Below, in pieces: positions 23,797-36,220 of a DNA stretch of 64,000 bases. Origin of the DNA: Atriophallophorus winterbourni (lineage: Eukaryota > Platyhelminthes > Trematoda > Plagiorchiida > Microphallidae); NCBI GenBank assembly GCA_013407085.1, contig JACCGJ010018343.1:124001-188000 (forward strand). The letters are read 5' to 3'. The first letter of the stretch is position 1, and each line of letters begins with the position of its first letter. The notes under the pieces were generated by a model. That model saw only the letters and a program-made list of their open reading frames with translations, was not told where the DNA came from and made no database searches. Made by a program: the position numbers and the translations under genes.

Positions 23797-24716
23797 TTAA
23801 ATGACTAAACAGTCCGATTCGGGAGGAACAATCTCTCCCGCAGCGCTTGCAACGATAGTCAGAACTCTGTTGTATTTCATCAGTTGCACGCCGCGGCGTG
23901 ATCTGCGTTCAGCAGCCATGAGCTGTATCTGCTCCTCCACGGCTTGCAGACGACGCTTTACAAAATACCTCCAAAGTGAGCGGTCAAGAACAAGTTTTTC
24001 CCAAATTGCGGGGTCAATGTCAAGAGCATTTATATCTCTTTTGCAAACATCTTTGTACCGCAAGTGCGGTCTGCCCAATGGTCGAATTCCTAATTGCAAC
24101 TCACCGTAGAGTAGATCTTTCGCAATACGACCATTTTTCATTCTATAGACATGACCAAGCCACCGCAGGCGGCGGTCACGTAATAGGGTGAACATGCTCT
24201 GTAGACATCTTTTGAAAGCACTTCAGCGTTAGTCACTCTGTCCATCCACGATATGTTCAAGATACGACGGATGCTTTGTAGATGGAAAGCATTCAGCTTC
24301 CGTTCGTGTCTTGCGTTGGTGGTCCAGGTTTCACTGCCGTATAGTAAAGCGTTCAGTACGCACGCGCTGTACACCATCATTTTCGTCTTTACAGTCAGCT
24401 TGCGGTTACCCCAAACACGAGAGTTCAAACGGGACAGAATGACAGCTGCTCTGCCAATTCGCTTATCAATCTCCTTGTCTAGCGAGAGGATATCCGCAAT
24501 GGTTGAACCAAGATATGTGAAATGATGTATTGGTTCAAGCTGACAGTTTCCAACAGTGATGATTGGTGGCGAAACAGTTCCTTGACAAAGGACTTTGGTC
24601 TTGATCATGCTGATTGTTAGACCAAAGTCTTTGCAAGCTGATGAAAAACAGTCCATTAGCGACTGTAGGTTCTCTTGGGAGTGAGCAATAATGGCTGCAT
24701 CGTCAGCAAACAACAT
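23797..24716 (-). pseudogene. RTE reverse transcriptase, palm and C-terminal part
   Basis: Two overlapping frames cover the palm (FADDAAII) and thumb regions and the conserved C-terminal tail, which has a basic RRSRRG stretch. The shift between them lies near 24190, in the segment where other copies read on from VLSK to the HSMF/MFTLLRDRR block. In the copy at 54348-55600 the same tail ends in a Cys/His knuckle that is frameshifted here. Confidence 0.88.
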
Positions 24717-25970
24717 CCCGTACTTTGGTTTGGGCTCTCAACCGGTTCAGGTTGAAAAGCTTACCATGACTTCGCGTGTGTAATCAAATGCCTTCTGTAC
24801 TTGTCTTGAAAGCGTGCTTCCGAAGCAGAGCAAAGCAAATGCCGAATAGCGTGGGAGCAAGAACACACACTTGTTTGACGCCTCGGCGAATTTCAAATGC
24901 TTCTGAACTGCAACCGTAAAATTGGACTGAGCCTTTCATGCCTGTTTGGAACGAAATAACGAGTCTGAGCAGCCTTGAAGGCAGCCTATCAGATCAAGCA
25001 TTTCGAAAAGACCCTTCCTGCTGACGTAGTCGAACGCCTTAGTTAAATCAATAAAAACCGCGTATAATGGCATACGCTGTTGCCGACACTTTTCTTGAAG
25101 TTGCCTCAGGGAGAAGATCATGTCAACGGTTTATCTTCCCTTGCGGAAGCCACATTGAGATTCGGAGTAAATTCTATCAGCTAAAACTTGTAGCCGGATC
25201 TGTAAGACTTTAGCAAACAATTAACCTACAATATTCAGAACGGAGATTCCTCTGTAATTGTTGCAGTCGCCTCTGTCACCCTTATTCTTGAATAGCGTGA
25301 TGATGTTTGTGTCTCGCATCTCTTGTATGACACTCCCTCCTGTCAGCACTGAAGAAGCAAATGGTGAAGAGGTTGTAATAATGCTGCTATACCGCATTTG
25401 ATGAGCTCAGGTGGAATACCGTCGTCACCAGGGGCCTTCCCATTCACTAAGTGATCGATTGCCCTATTGAGCTCATCAAGAGTAGGAGGAGTATCTAGAT
25501 ATTCAATGGTCGGCAACCGCTCGACATTTTCAAGTGCATGCGGTAGAACTGTGCTGTCCCTGGAGTAGAGAGAGGGGAAGTGCTCTACCCATTTTTCCAT
25601 CTGCTGAGTTTTTTCGACAATCGGCTTACCAGATAAAGACTTAATAGGAGCCGTTTTAAGTTTGTTTGGGCCAATGGCTCTCTTGATCCCATCATCATAC
25701 CGGTATCCGCAGCTTTTTGGATATTGAGGCTAACTTCAGTCCATTAGTCGTTTGCACATCGCCTTGCAGTCTGTTGGACCTTATTTCTAGCTGCTCTTAG
25801 AATACATAAGTTTTCATCTGTTGGCAACCTTTGAACCTCAAGAATGCTGAGCGTTCCTCATCCAACACGGCAGTCATATAAGAAGCGTTTGCTTCGAACC
25901 AGTCGCTCGTTCGAGCTTTCTTCGGACCGAACGTGGAAAGTGCGACACGGCATATGCAGCTTTTTATCAA

Positions 25971-26660
25971 TTACCAGTTTTCTGAAGCAGATTCAAATGG
26001 AGTTGATTTGTTGAACTCGGCTGTGAAGGCTTTTGCAAATCTCGCAGTTAGATTAGGTTCGCACATGCGAGTGACGTCTATCCTAGGCTTAGCAGACAAT
26101 TTGGTGCGGTGAAATCTCGTGTGGGGAAGCTTCAGTTTTGCACAGACCAGTGAATGATCAGTGTCGCAGTCTGCTCTTTGATATGATCTGGTGAGGAGCA
26201 CGCTTCCTATATTAGTTCGCTTAACAAGAATAAGATCAAGCTGATGCCAATGCTTAGAGCGAGGATGTTTCCAAGAGACTTTATGCTGTGGTTTTGTTTT
26301 AAAGAAAGTGTTACTGACAAAAAGATTGAAATGTGTGCACAATTCTAAAAGGCGTTGCCCATTTTCATTGGTTTTACCTACACCGAACCTTCCAAGACAG
26401 TTTTGCCAAGACTCGTAATCTGCACCAACTCTGGCATTAAAATCACCCAATACCACTACACAGTTTTTCTGTGGCACGTTTTTCAGGACGGCTGTGAGGT
26501 TATGATAAAAAGCGTCTTTTTCAGCAGGCGTCGCAGAGAGCGTCGGTGCATAAACGTTGACCAACGTAATGGTACCAGTAATGCACCTCAGATTTAAACT
26601 CCAAATACGTTCGCTCCCGCTGCTGCTCGGTTCTGTTGCTTTTAATATGTCGTTTCGCAC
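25971..26660 (-). pseudogene. RTE endonuclease domain
   Basis: 229 codons are open. Expected catalytic segments are visible: GDFNARVG, the Asp-Leu-Ile-Leu strand (HQLDLILV) and the Asp-His pair (CDTDHSLV). It encodes the target-nicking endonuclease of the retrotransposon, but the frame stops before the RT. Confidence 0.9.
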
Positions 26661-26795
26661 GGCAAACCCAACTCCATGCAGTGGAGGCTCATCGGAACCT
26701 CTTCCTCTCCAAAAGAATGTGTAATCTCTTTCTGTTAGCTTACCAGTGTCTGGTAATCGCGTCTCTTGAAGTATGTTTGAATTTTATGAGCGCTT

Positions 26796-28029
26796 GGTTT
26801 CACGGTTAATATGGTGGATTCCACAGAGAAAAACATACTCATTTGTTCAGCAGCGCTTTAAATGTAACTGTAACAAATTTTATCATGCATATATGAACAC
26901 TTATCTAACCACTGTTTCGTTAACTTGGAGAAGAATATGGTAATTAAACTTCCTACTAGGCAACTTAGACTAACTTAGACTGGTCTTGACTACTTCATTG
27001 CATACACGGGGGATGACCATTTTCCGCTAAGAGGTAACGAGTCTTGCATGGAGCGGGGGAATCTTACTGCATGTCGTTAATGCAACGCCAGCCACCACAC
27101 TTGTAACCGATGGCATGCAAAAGTCATCTGATTCTTCTTGTATTGATCGAAATATATAAACCATGTGTTTAATTTTGTTAATCAGCAGCATTCTCAGTGC
27201 GTATAGTTCTCTGTCAATTGAACTTTAATTTAGATTTCAGTAAGTTTCGTAAAACTTGTCGGTACTGGTTTAGTACGTGTTTCTAGGCTAGCTTGTGATC
27301 TAATAACTAACTAAAAACTGGCTTGAAGGAGCAGAAAAGCTATATATGATTGGTACAACATAGCTCGAGAAGTTTGCTCTTTTATAGTGTCTGTCAATAA
27401 GCGAGGACAAATGATGGGAACTGAATCAAATCCAGTTGAGATAGACTAAGCACACTTTTTTAGAAAAAGAAAATACAATCGAGGTCGTCTTCTTAATGGC
27501 GATGGGAGTACCGATCTAACTGAGAGTGAAGCAGATGTAGTAAACAACAGAAACCACCACGGGCCATGGTTTTGGCCTGATAAATGTCTAAGATTTTCAT
27601 CACTATTATGTTGCAAGAAGAGACCGAGCTACTTAAGAACCAATTATTCCAGGAGAAGTTCAAGAAGCTTAAGTCATCCACTTTGATGAATGGCCCGTCT
27701 ACTCGTTTGTAAATCGCCATTCCAATCATTTCACCGTCAACCACCAGCAAAGCTTTATAAATCAACAAGATGGAACACATACGAAAAACATATAACGATC
27801 TTTACCAGAATCTAAAATTTCTTTACTCAAAAAGATGAGCAGAGTTCCAATATACACATTCAAATCCCATTTAGACTTTATTAGCTGAAAAATTCTACGC
27901 TCAAATGAAGAGAATCTTATTATTTCTTTTTTAAACGATGTTCACTGTATATTATTAATTACGATTGGATTAAATGAATTCTGTTTTAGTAGATGATATT
28001 TCTTGTGTGGTTCACATACTAAACCGACA
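26796..28029. other. Intergenic region, nothing firm recognised
   Basis: A plus-strand stretch near 27600-27720 reads LQEETELLKNQLFQEKFKKL, a short coiled-coil-like run, but it has no start, splice site or homolog that I recognise. Nothing else stands out. Confidence 0.45.
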
Positions 28030-28530
28030 GCTTCTAAACTATACTTCCTAAGCCTGGACACCATGGCTCCAAAAGATATTTTGCTTCTGGAAAGTTTACA
28101 ACGTTGAGCGTCTGAACTAGTCGTGGGTGCTCATAATATGCCATGCATTTAGTACCTCAGACAACTGTACCTTGAAGATCTTTCACAAAGTAGAATGCGA
28201 GCGAACTTATCGATGCATACAAAGTACTTATTATCGTTTCCAACACCCCGGAAAACTTATTCCAACTTTTCACTGCTAGCAGGACTTGAGGCCTGCTACA
28301 TGGATTTTTATTCGGTGTGTGTGTTTGTTTGGAATTCCAAATGTGTCAATTTGGTGAACTGCACTAGTTTACTCTATTTAAAACGAAAATTGACCTTTAG
28401 ATGCTTGCTTCCAAGTCATGAAAACCAACGTTATGCGCATTTCTCTTTGGGCTTACATTTCGACTTTGTATTGTGAGTTTACATGTTTTTCAACCACCAA
28501 TCTTTAATTTTTTCGCAATAGAAGATTCTG
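28030..28530 (+). mobile_element. CR1 3' fragment
   Basis: It matches the 3' end of the CR1 at 31680-36220, sharing 'tttttattcggtg' and 'tttgtttggaattcc', then 'ctttttcaacca' and the following AT-rich end. Only the last few hundred bases inserted, as expected of 5' truncation by this class. Confidence 0.7.
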
Positions 28531-28686
28531 TCCAACATCAATCTCATTGTTAACCATTGTTTCAAGTAAAAGATACGGGTCTCTGAGCTCAATAGCTTGG
28601 ATCGAAACAACTAATAAACTAATGCTCGTCAAGCAGGGGGCCAAGTTGGTAGTCTCTCACGTTTCTCTCTTTATTGATTTCTTTTC

Positions 28687-29188
28687 ATGTTGATACGAAT
28701 TTCATTTTTCAAAATGTCCACTATCTATGGAGATTCCACTTTTCCAAAACTATTATCGGTTATACCAAGTTATCAGATTACTCAAACGAATTTCTCTGAA
28801 CATTGGTGTATGAATTCCAGTCTGCATTTTCAGATTGCATGCTCACTCGCGAACACACGCCCAGATTTTAACTTGTACCGACAAGCTGACGATCTTCGGT
28901 CATCTAGTCGCCTGCTCATTCATTGGAACAATCCGAACGCACCAAGTTACTCTACACGCATGCATTTGAACTACGTTCTGATCGCTCTAACCCTTATCGC
29001 GAAAACCACCCCTGTTGCTTCCCGGCATTCGGACACGATTCCATCAATGGAGTGAAAGTATGTCCAATGTTTATTCAACACGACTGACGCCGACGAGACA
29101 TTGACCTACGAGGAATTAACCGATGCGCAAGTGGATGCAATATGGGACATAATACAGAAGTGGTTCCTTGTGCTGCAGCTCGTTGAAT
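28687..29188 (+). pseudogene. Probable relict exon of a third receptor paralog
   Basis: One frame runs 167 codons with a single internal TGA at 29053-29055. Before it: SSSRLLIHWNNPNAPSYST and MHLNYVLIALTLI. After it: KYVQCLFNTTDADETLTYEE and IIQKWFLVLQLVE. The spacing of the LxxxW strand, the Y-V-L strand, a cysteine strand and a final W-F-L-V-L-Q-L strand resembles the FN3-like exons of genes A and B. There is no clean homology by eye, no checked splice pair, and the stop breaks the frame. It could be a decayed exon or a chance frame. Confidence 0.35.
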
Positions 29189-29429
29189 GATGGTGAATCT
29201 GGATATGGAATGCATCGTATTATACCAGTTTGTGTTTTATCTTTGTGTGCACGTTGAAATGCTTTTGGCTCGCAGGTATGAGAATATGCTGCTTGTTCAC
29301 TTTTTAAGTTGCATTCTCAGAAACAACAGAAATTTCAGAAAGTTTTATGGTAGAAAACGCAGCAACATCGGAGAAATTAATTGGGACAGTCACATACCAC
29401 ATGGTTCGTCATATGCCCATCCAGTTTTG

Positions 29430-29625
29430 AAATGAAAACCGCCACAGATTTCGAGCGTGTGATTTCTTCAGGCAAAACGTTCTTAGTGAAACAAATTCTC
29501 ACCGAGAAGAAATTTCGGCAAATATACAATCGAGAATGCGGAATGCTTGAAGCCATTGGTTGTTTTCGTGTTGGAGTAAATTATTTGGGCTTTAGCAATA
29601 GTTTAAGGGAATGGTTCTCAGTATG
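29430..29625 (+). pseudogene. Second probable relict exon of a third paralog
   Basis: The open frame reads CGMLEAIGCFRVGVNYLGFS then NSLREWFS, directly followed by a good donor (TCA|gtatgc). The C-F-R-V-G-V strand, then a loop with S-N-S and W-F-S, looks like the last strands of an FN3 domain and is comparable to the end of gene A. It lies 240 bases after the preceding candidate. Confidence 0.35.
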
Positions 29626-29729
29626 CAACATTTTGAATGCCTACAGGAGGTTACTTCGTATACGTCGTAGGGTATTATCATGTAAATTTAGTTTTGGCAT
29701 TCGCTCATTGAAAGGCGAATTTCCGTAAC

Positions 29730-30265
29730 GAGGCACAACTTTGTCGCACGATGATAAATCCTGTCAAATAGGTCGATATGCTTCCTCAGCCTTGGTGCCC
29801 AAGCTTGGATGGAATCTTCCATCACATGACGTACATACGTATAAATTAACTGGAATAAAGTTCCGGGCGTGAAAATCCTGAATATCCTTCATCGAAACAA
29901 TTAAGATAGGGCAGGCTTTTTGTACACCGTTCCGCAATGATATCCAGGCATAATGTTACACGAAACGCAGATACCGAGATCTTTTTCTGCGGTGGTCCAT
30001 ACTATATCTTGCGTGTCAAGCTGATAATTGTGGTGCAGAGATTATCCAAGCCTTAACGAAAAACATTTCTCATGGTTAGATGGTCACTCGATTGAATGGG
30101 ACCAACGAAATAAGGTACAACAATCCCGTTTTAATGCTATACAGTCATTAAAAGACCTGCCACGTTTCCATATATTAATATAATCGGCAAACAGTTTCAG
30201 GTTTCATCCAAGTTCCTATACTATATCATTCATGTACACCATAAGCTTCGAGATTTTTAATTTAA
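29730..30265. other. Intergenic region, nothing recognised
   Basis: No coding signal or known repeat was identified between the relict exons and the next CR1 piece. Confidence 0.45.
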
Positions 30266-30269
30266 ATTT

Positions 30270-31280
30270 CATGGTTGACTATATTGAAAGTTTTGAACTG
30301 TAGCAAGCATGTACAGCTTCACTTTCGTCTAGTACCTTCGTCCAATAATCGAAAGCTGTAAGAAGGTTAGATAAACAGTAACGATTTCTTCGAAAACCGT
30401 GTTGTGCTGCAATCAAAATATTTTGGTTTTCAAAATATTCTTTTATGCGCGCAGTCACAATGCGTTCCATTAATTTAGAGATCACCTGAAGTAGCGTTAT
30501 CGGTCTATATTTTGCTGTGTCCGAACGGATACCACCTTTATTCATAGGTTTATTCATAGATGATATGCAGGTAAAAAGCTATGCCTTACATGACCCACAA
30601 AAATGTTTCTCGGGTATGAAGGTAAAAAGATCAAAATATTGTTAGAGGGTATTATCAAATTTGAAAAACATACTTGTGGACATCTAGTGATTTCTTGAAA
30701 ACGTCAATTGTTTCAAATTGTACCATATGGGTAGGTAAACTGTTCCACAATTGCACATTGCGTAGCAAGTCATAGTTCACAGTTGTATACGTTTGTTGAT
30801 TATTTCCTACTGGTTCATATTGATAAATATAATCAAATGTCATGAAAACATGATCACTCAATTCGAGTAGAGCTGCATACGAAACATTGGTTCTTTGTTT
30901 GTAAGTAGGAGGTCCCGGGTAAATGGGGTTTGTTCATATCGATATTGCGTTGTTTGTTTTACTTGGTTGTAAAGAGAGGTGCAAGTCATTATTTCTTGAA
31001 GAAAGCTTTCGAATGAATCGTCACCTGTAATGTGTGTTGCAAGTGTCGGCATATTCAAACCACTGAGTATTAGCGAATGTGAGTATATCAGCTTCAATGC
31101 AAAAAGGATTGCATTATAAAAACTAGTGTCAGTGGAAATGTTGAAGAAATCAATGTTTTCGTGGTAGTTACAGCTTCCATGGAGGACTTACGGTTAATGT
31201 TGTTAAGGATTGAGTTTTGAACCGTTCCTTCGCTTTCTGACACGCAAATGTTTGGAAAGACTATATCGTGTTTTGAATCC
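30270..31280 (-). mobile_element. CR1-like remnant of another subfamily
   Basis: Antisense pieces in the expected order: endonuclease (31097-30655; LILSGLNMPTL, YNQVKQTTQYR, MSDHVFMTFDY) followed by RT (30557-30279; KGGIRSDTAKYRPITLLQVI, QHGFRRNRYCLSNLLTAFDY). Sequence differs from the CR1 copies at 1-1953 and 31680-36220, so it is a separate subfamily. Between the two parts about 90 codons are missing, and frames are broken. Confidence 0.85.
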
Positions 31281-31775
31281 GTTTAACGTTTACCTCTACA
31301 GCGAACATGCATCTTTCCATGATTGCATCTGAGTTTTCGGCTCTTGATATATCGCTTTCTGTGCCCTGCGGTCGCATTTTTTCTTTCTCCGACACTTCTG
31401 ATCATATCTTCTCCAAATCTGCTCGGATTTATCCCATTCCAAGAATTCTGCGCTACTTTCGATCATACCTATCGGAACTTATTCGTTTTGCTCTTGTTAT
31501 CTGAATAACAGCAAAGTTGTCATGTCGACGTAAATATCTCAGTTTGCAGACGCGCGCAAACGTTTTCCCATCGCTAACCAGTCTACGTTTTGCTATCATT
31601 AAAAAGATTGCGTTGAGCTAAGCATTTTGATACCTGTTTCTGTATTCTACTTTGTGTGGTTAACGAGTTATTATTTGCAAAATGACGAAATCACGAGCTC
31701 CAAAGCAGCCACACTGACCTATCGACCAAACGCCCACTACTCAGCCGAACAACCCACTTCAGGCTGCTATCATGT

Positions 31776-32033
31776 TTGACCGCATCACGAGATCCAACAT
31801 ACGGACAAAAATCGCTCGATCAAACTGTGACAGCGACATGGAACCAACTTGACCTCAGTGCGAACGCAACAATGGTCACGGCCGACCCAGCTGATAGGAC
31901 GAATATCGACACGCACAATTGTCCCAAAGTCACTTGCAAGACATGTGAACAAGCGCTGAGTCCCGTGGCGCGTAAAGTCATAAGGTGTTTTCTGTGTATG
32001 TGTAAAATCCATGGTAAATGTGAAGGTACTTAA
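31776..32033 (+). pseudogene. CR1 ORF1 zinc-finger remnant
   Basis: 85 codons end in a Cys/His cluster (C-x2-C ... C-x2-C-x4-H-x2-C), as in the PHD-like finger of CR1 ORF1 proteins, which bind nucleic acid in the retrotransposition complex. A stop follows directly. Confidence 0.7.
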
Positions 32034-33399
32034 GCCCCTGATTCGAAAGCATTAATAAATAATGGGAAGCTTACAGGCGCCTGCTATATCTGTGTTCGCT
32101 GCAGAGCTAAATCCTTGCACGATGCCGATACTTTTGAAGCCAAATTCGAAAATACAATGGCCCTTTTCGAGTTGAGCCTTCGACGTGTGGAGGAAATATT
32201 GGTAAATCATGTGAGTACGCAAGTGATCACTGTTGTAAACCATCATATCAATACAACGATCTCGGACCACTACTAAAGGAATCTGAGACTAAGGCTATTG
32301 GTGTGCCAAAAAGAAAAAAAGCAAGGTTAAGCCCGTTTTTGAATCTGTTAAAATGACCACGGAATTAGGAAATTCTTACAGAGATATGATGTTACGGTCA
32401 ACCTAATCTGTGAACTCCAGAACTGCTGTACCCGGCTCACAAAGTCAAGCCCCAAATGTTTTTAATTCTAAAACGCATGACTTTCCGATAAGCAAAAAGA
32501 ACACCCCATACACGCTGAACGTGATATGTACGAACGTCGGCGAGTCCCAAGAAAGCCTGTTCCATAGCAAACAGAAACACGACCTCGAGAAATGGTCACA
32601 ACTTTGCCACGTAATGCGAATTGAACATGTAATCGAATAAAAAAGTGACTCGTCTAACTCGCCACTTAACGTCAGCTCATATTGGTCAACCTCGCTTGCT
32701 CAAGGTAACACCAAAATGAAAGGCTTGTATCAAGAACGTACTGCTCAATGCGAACCTACTCAAGACAGATTCCGACTCAAATTGCCGCATATATCCCGAT
32801 GTACCGTGATGGGAAAGGAAGGGTACCTTCAACGCCAGGGTACAATCGGTATCGCGAAGTATAGTTCTACTTGCTGTACCAAAAAATACTTCTCGAGCAT
32901 CGATTCAGGAAACCGTAGAGCACGACGTCAAGCAATGGCGCTACATTGCGTGTTTTCTAAATATTTCTAATGCCGTTGTTGTGGACACTAATCGATTTCC
33001 TTTTTCGCCAAAATATAAAGAGAATGGACCGAAAACTCTGAAGATTACGTTCTTGACCAACGCTATGGCCGAACACGTTAGGCGGAATGGAAAATAGGAA
33101 AACGAACGTTACCCGATGATGTTAGACTTAGCCCACCCAAACCGAATGTCATTAGTCAAACACTCCCCCGTCTGGAGACAGCGGATAACAGCGTTTCCAT
33201 CTAAATGGAAGAAATCAATACATCAAAAAACGTCGTAGGCCCGGCTCAAATCGAGTCTGACTAAGCAATTCACATCGAAAACTAATTGTTGATTCAAGCG
33301 GTTGGCGACCAATAAGAAGCTCACATGTTTTACCATCTCAGACAATGACTATTTAGAGGGATCCGGCATCGCTCTGTTTAACGCCATATCACATACCAC

Positions 33400-34951
33400 A
33401 TGATTCATCACTACTTGTTAATCCGACTCCAAAGAAGCCGGGCCAATAACTTCAGTTTACACCCGTCATTACTCACGAAAAATACGATTAAGTGCATCTA
33501 TACAAACGCTATCAGCCTTTTTAACAAATTAATCGAATTGACCGAGATTTGTAATGAAACTGCGCCAGACATAGTTGCAATAACAGAAATGTTGTTCCAT
33601 GCATCATTGTCTAATAATGAACTCTCTTTGCCCAGCATGTTTCTATTCCGGCGTGACCGTTTAGGCGATGGCAGAGGAGCAGCACTCTACTTCAAGCAAT
33701 CGTTTATCTGCAGAGCTATGAACGACCAGGCCATTGATATAACTGACACGCTTTGGTGCTCTATGACTCTTACTTCAGTAGACCAATGCATTATTGGAGT
33801 GATCTATCTTTCTCCAACAGCAACTCTCGAACTAAAGAGTACAATACTCAAATATGAATAATGGGGGATTTCAACTTTCCCCAGGTTTATAGCCGGGATG
33901 ACCATTCATCAGAGACACGTGAATATGAACTTCCAGCCGTCTTGGATTACGCACCCCTTTATAACCATGTTTTTGGATTTAGTCGTATGAGGGGATTAGA
34001 CCAGCAGTCTACCTTGGACCTATTACATCAGATCCCACATTTGTAGAGAATATCGTTTATAAACCGCCAATCGGACGAAGCGATTACGTTGTCTTACAAT
34101 TCGAGTATGTTTGTAGTGCTAGGCGCAACAGTAAAGGAACGAAATGCATCGGAAGGGTGAACTACCGTGCTTTGTGTGCCGAGCTACAAAGCACTAGTAT
34201 CGCACAACTGGATTACTCCGACCCGTATAATCATTGACGCTTTCTATTACAGCTTCTGAAATTTATATTGGAGAAACACTTAATGTTTGTTTTGAAGAAA
34301 ACTTCTCAACGTAATAAATTTTTACTACGAAGCAGGACTAAAAATTGGTTAAAACAAAGGGCAATAGCATGGGAGTTTCACAAGGCTACCAACACAGCTG
34401 ATTCTTGGACACAATTTACACGACTGCGAAACAAATTTATCAGCTTAAATCGAGATGATAAACAAGCGTTCTTTGCCCTAAAAACTTCGTCCGGCTTCAC
34501 AGAATCCATAAATCAGACCGCTGACCTGTTAGCAGACTTTTATGCCGGAGTTTTTGCGCCGAAATCCATGGAGCCTGATCAGGAACCAATCGTTCGACTT
34601 GACCGACCGACCTTGAGTGAAGTATTGATTACTCCGATGGTGGCAGCACAGTACTTACGAAAATTAAACGTTAAGAAATCTCCAGGACCAGATGAGATAA
34701 CTCCAAAGCTGCTCGAAATCTATCATGCACAGCTATCCAAACCTCTATCCTGCATGTTTAATAATTTGCTCCAAGCTGGCGTGGTGCCAAAATACTGGAA
34801 ACTGGGACAAACAATACCCATTTACAAAGGTGGTTGCCGTTCTGATGTTAAAAATTACAGGCCGGTGACATTGCTGTCTTCGATATCGAAAGTTTTTGAG
34901 CGAATAATAATCGCAGAAAATTGCAACATCTGGAAACGAACCAACTTTTGA
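33400..34951 (+). pseudogene. CR1 ORF2: endonuclease and RT first half
   Basis: Three successive open stretches (33400-33861, 33861-34046, 34268-34951) translate to the endonuclease and then the fingers of the RT. They match the open antisense frame at 1-1953 motif for motif, with stops at 33859 and 34044 and a frameshift near 34925. A gap relative to the other copy removes part of the linker after the RDDKQ segment. Confidence 0.88.
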
Positions 34952-36220
34952 CAGTTGCTCAACTTGGATTTCACAGAAATCGCTCTTGTCTAACAAATGT
35001 TCTGGCAAGCTTAGACGATTGGACGAGGGTTGTAGATGCGGGTGGCTGTATTCATGCGTGAAATCTGGACATTTCAAAAGCTTTCGACAGAGTTGATCAT
35101 AATTTACTCTTAAACAAGCTAAAGAAACACGGTATTTTTGGGAGGCTATATGAATTGTAAAGTGATTACCTCAGGAACAGACACATCAGAGTTCGTGTGG
35201 ACAGCCTATTATCAAAGAACATCGATGTCACCAGCGGAGTTCCACAAGGCTCAGTGCTTCGACCAATACTGTTTCTAGTCTATATGAACGACATACCATT
35301 ACCAAGTGACAATAAGATGGTTTCGCTTGCTAACGGTATAAAAGTATGGAGGCGAAACAGCAAGCCGACGATTTGAATACTCTGTACAACTGGTCATTCG
35401 AAAATAAACTGTCATTAAATATGCAAAATTCAGATCGATCGTCAAGTTGGCTTTTCCTATCAATGCAAGCTCGGCGACAGAAACCTGGAGTACACTGAAA
35501 AAGAAAAGGACCTGGGTGTCTGGATTTGCGGTAGTTTGAAAAATGGTCTACAATGCGGAGCCGTTTATAAAACCGCGTCTCGGCTGCTCCGCATGTTACG
35601 GCGGATATTTGGACGTTTTTCCCTGGGGTGTTTTATTCTCATGATGAACACATATATACACCCGGTTCTAAACTAAACATGGTTTAAAAAGACATCTTAC
35701 TTCTGGATCGCATATATCAGAGAGATTCTATGCTTGTCATTGGACTCGAAAACACGCCGTTCGACAGGAGACTAAGACGACTGGAACTAAGGACACTTGT
35801 ATAAACAAGAATGCGAGGTGATCTCATCCTCACATATAAAATACTTACTACTGTTTCCCGCCATCTAGAGTTATTATTCCACCTTCGATTTCCAGCAACA
35901 CCCGTGGTCATGGTTGCAAGTCCGAAATACCACATTCCAAACGGAACTGTCGCGAGTATTTTTATTCGGTGCGTGTGTGCTTTGTTTGGAATTCCCTACC
36001 TGCCGATTTGGTAAGCTCAAACAGTTTATCTATATTCAAAACAAAACTTGACAATCAAATGAGATGCTAATCCTAATTTTGCCCGGAACTATTAATAAAC
36101 TATCATCGTCTAATTGATTTTGATTATATATATATATATGTCCCTTTAGTTCCTCTCTATGGATATTGTAAACTTAATTGCTTTTTCAACCATTAATCTT
36201 CAATCTTGAATCTTAGTAAA

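Larger units (their letters stand above)
23718..26795 (-). mobile_element. RTE-type non-LTR retrotransposon, nearly complete
   Basis: This is the best preserved RTE here, antisense. Endonuclease (26795-25971): EARLPDTG-like start, VVVLGDFNARVGADYESW, HQLDLILV, DTDHSLVC. Linker and RT (25600-24700): LNRAIDHLVNGKAPGDDGIP, FIDLTKAFDYVSRKGL, LFADDAAIIAHSQENLQS (intact catalytic pair). C-terminal region (24700-23797): HFTYLGSTIADILSLDKEID, MVYSACVLNALLYGSETW, RDRRLRWLGHVYRMKNGRI. The 3' end is the CAA-type tail at 23718. At least four frameshifts or stops separate the blocks, so this copy cannot make a full protein. The 5' end is truncated at the start of the endonuclease. Confidence 0.95.
31680..36220 (+). 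mobile_element. CR1-type retrotransposon with ORF1 and ORF2 remnants
   Basis: This is the longest CR1 copy. ORF1 region (31680-33390): a PHD-like zinc-binding segment VTCKTCEQALSP, then VIRCFLCMCKIHGKCEG. ORF2: endonuclease 33400-34050 (CIYTNAISLFNKL, IVAITEMLF, MGDFNFPQ), RT 34268-35400 (KKSPGPDEITPKLLEI, NYRPVTLLSSISKVFER, then frameshifted QLGFHRNRSCLTN, GVPQGS, YMNDIPLP). The catalytic FADD has become LANG. The C-terminal portion runs to about 36060, with an AT-rich end containing (TA)n at 36125-36140. Numerous stops make it inactive. It is the same family as the open copy at 1-1953. Confidence 0.92.

Noticed and set aside
27493..27780. 95-codon minus-strand frame
   Set aside because: No recognisable motif or neighbour and no splice evidence; typical chance frame.
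31307..31508. Two overlapping plus-strand frames near 31.3 kb
   Set aside because: They sit between two CR1 remnants, have no domain and no splice context.
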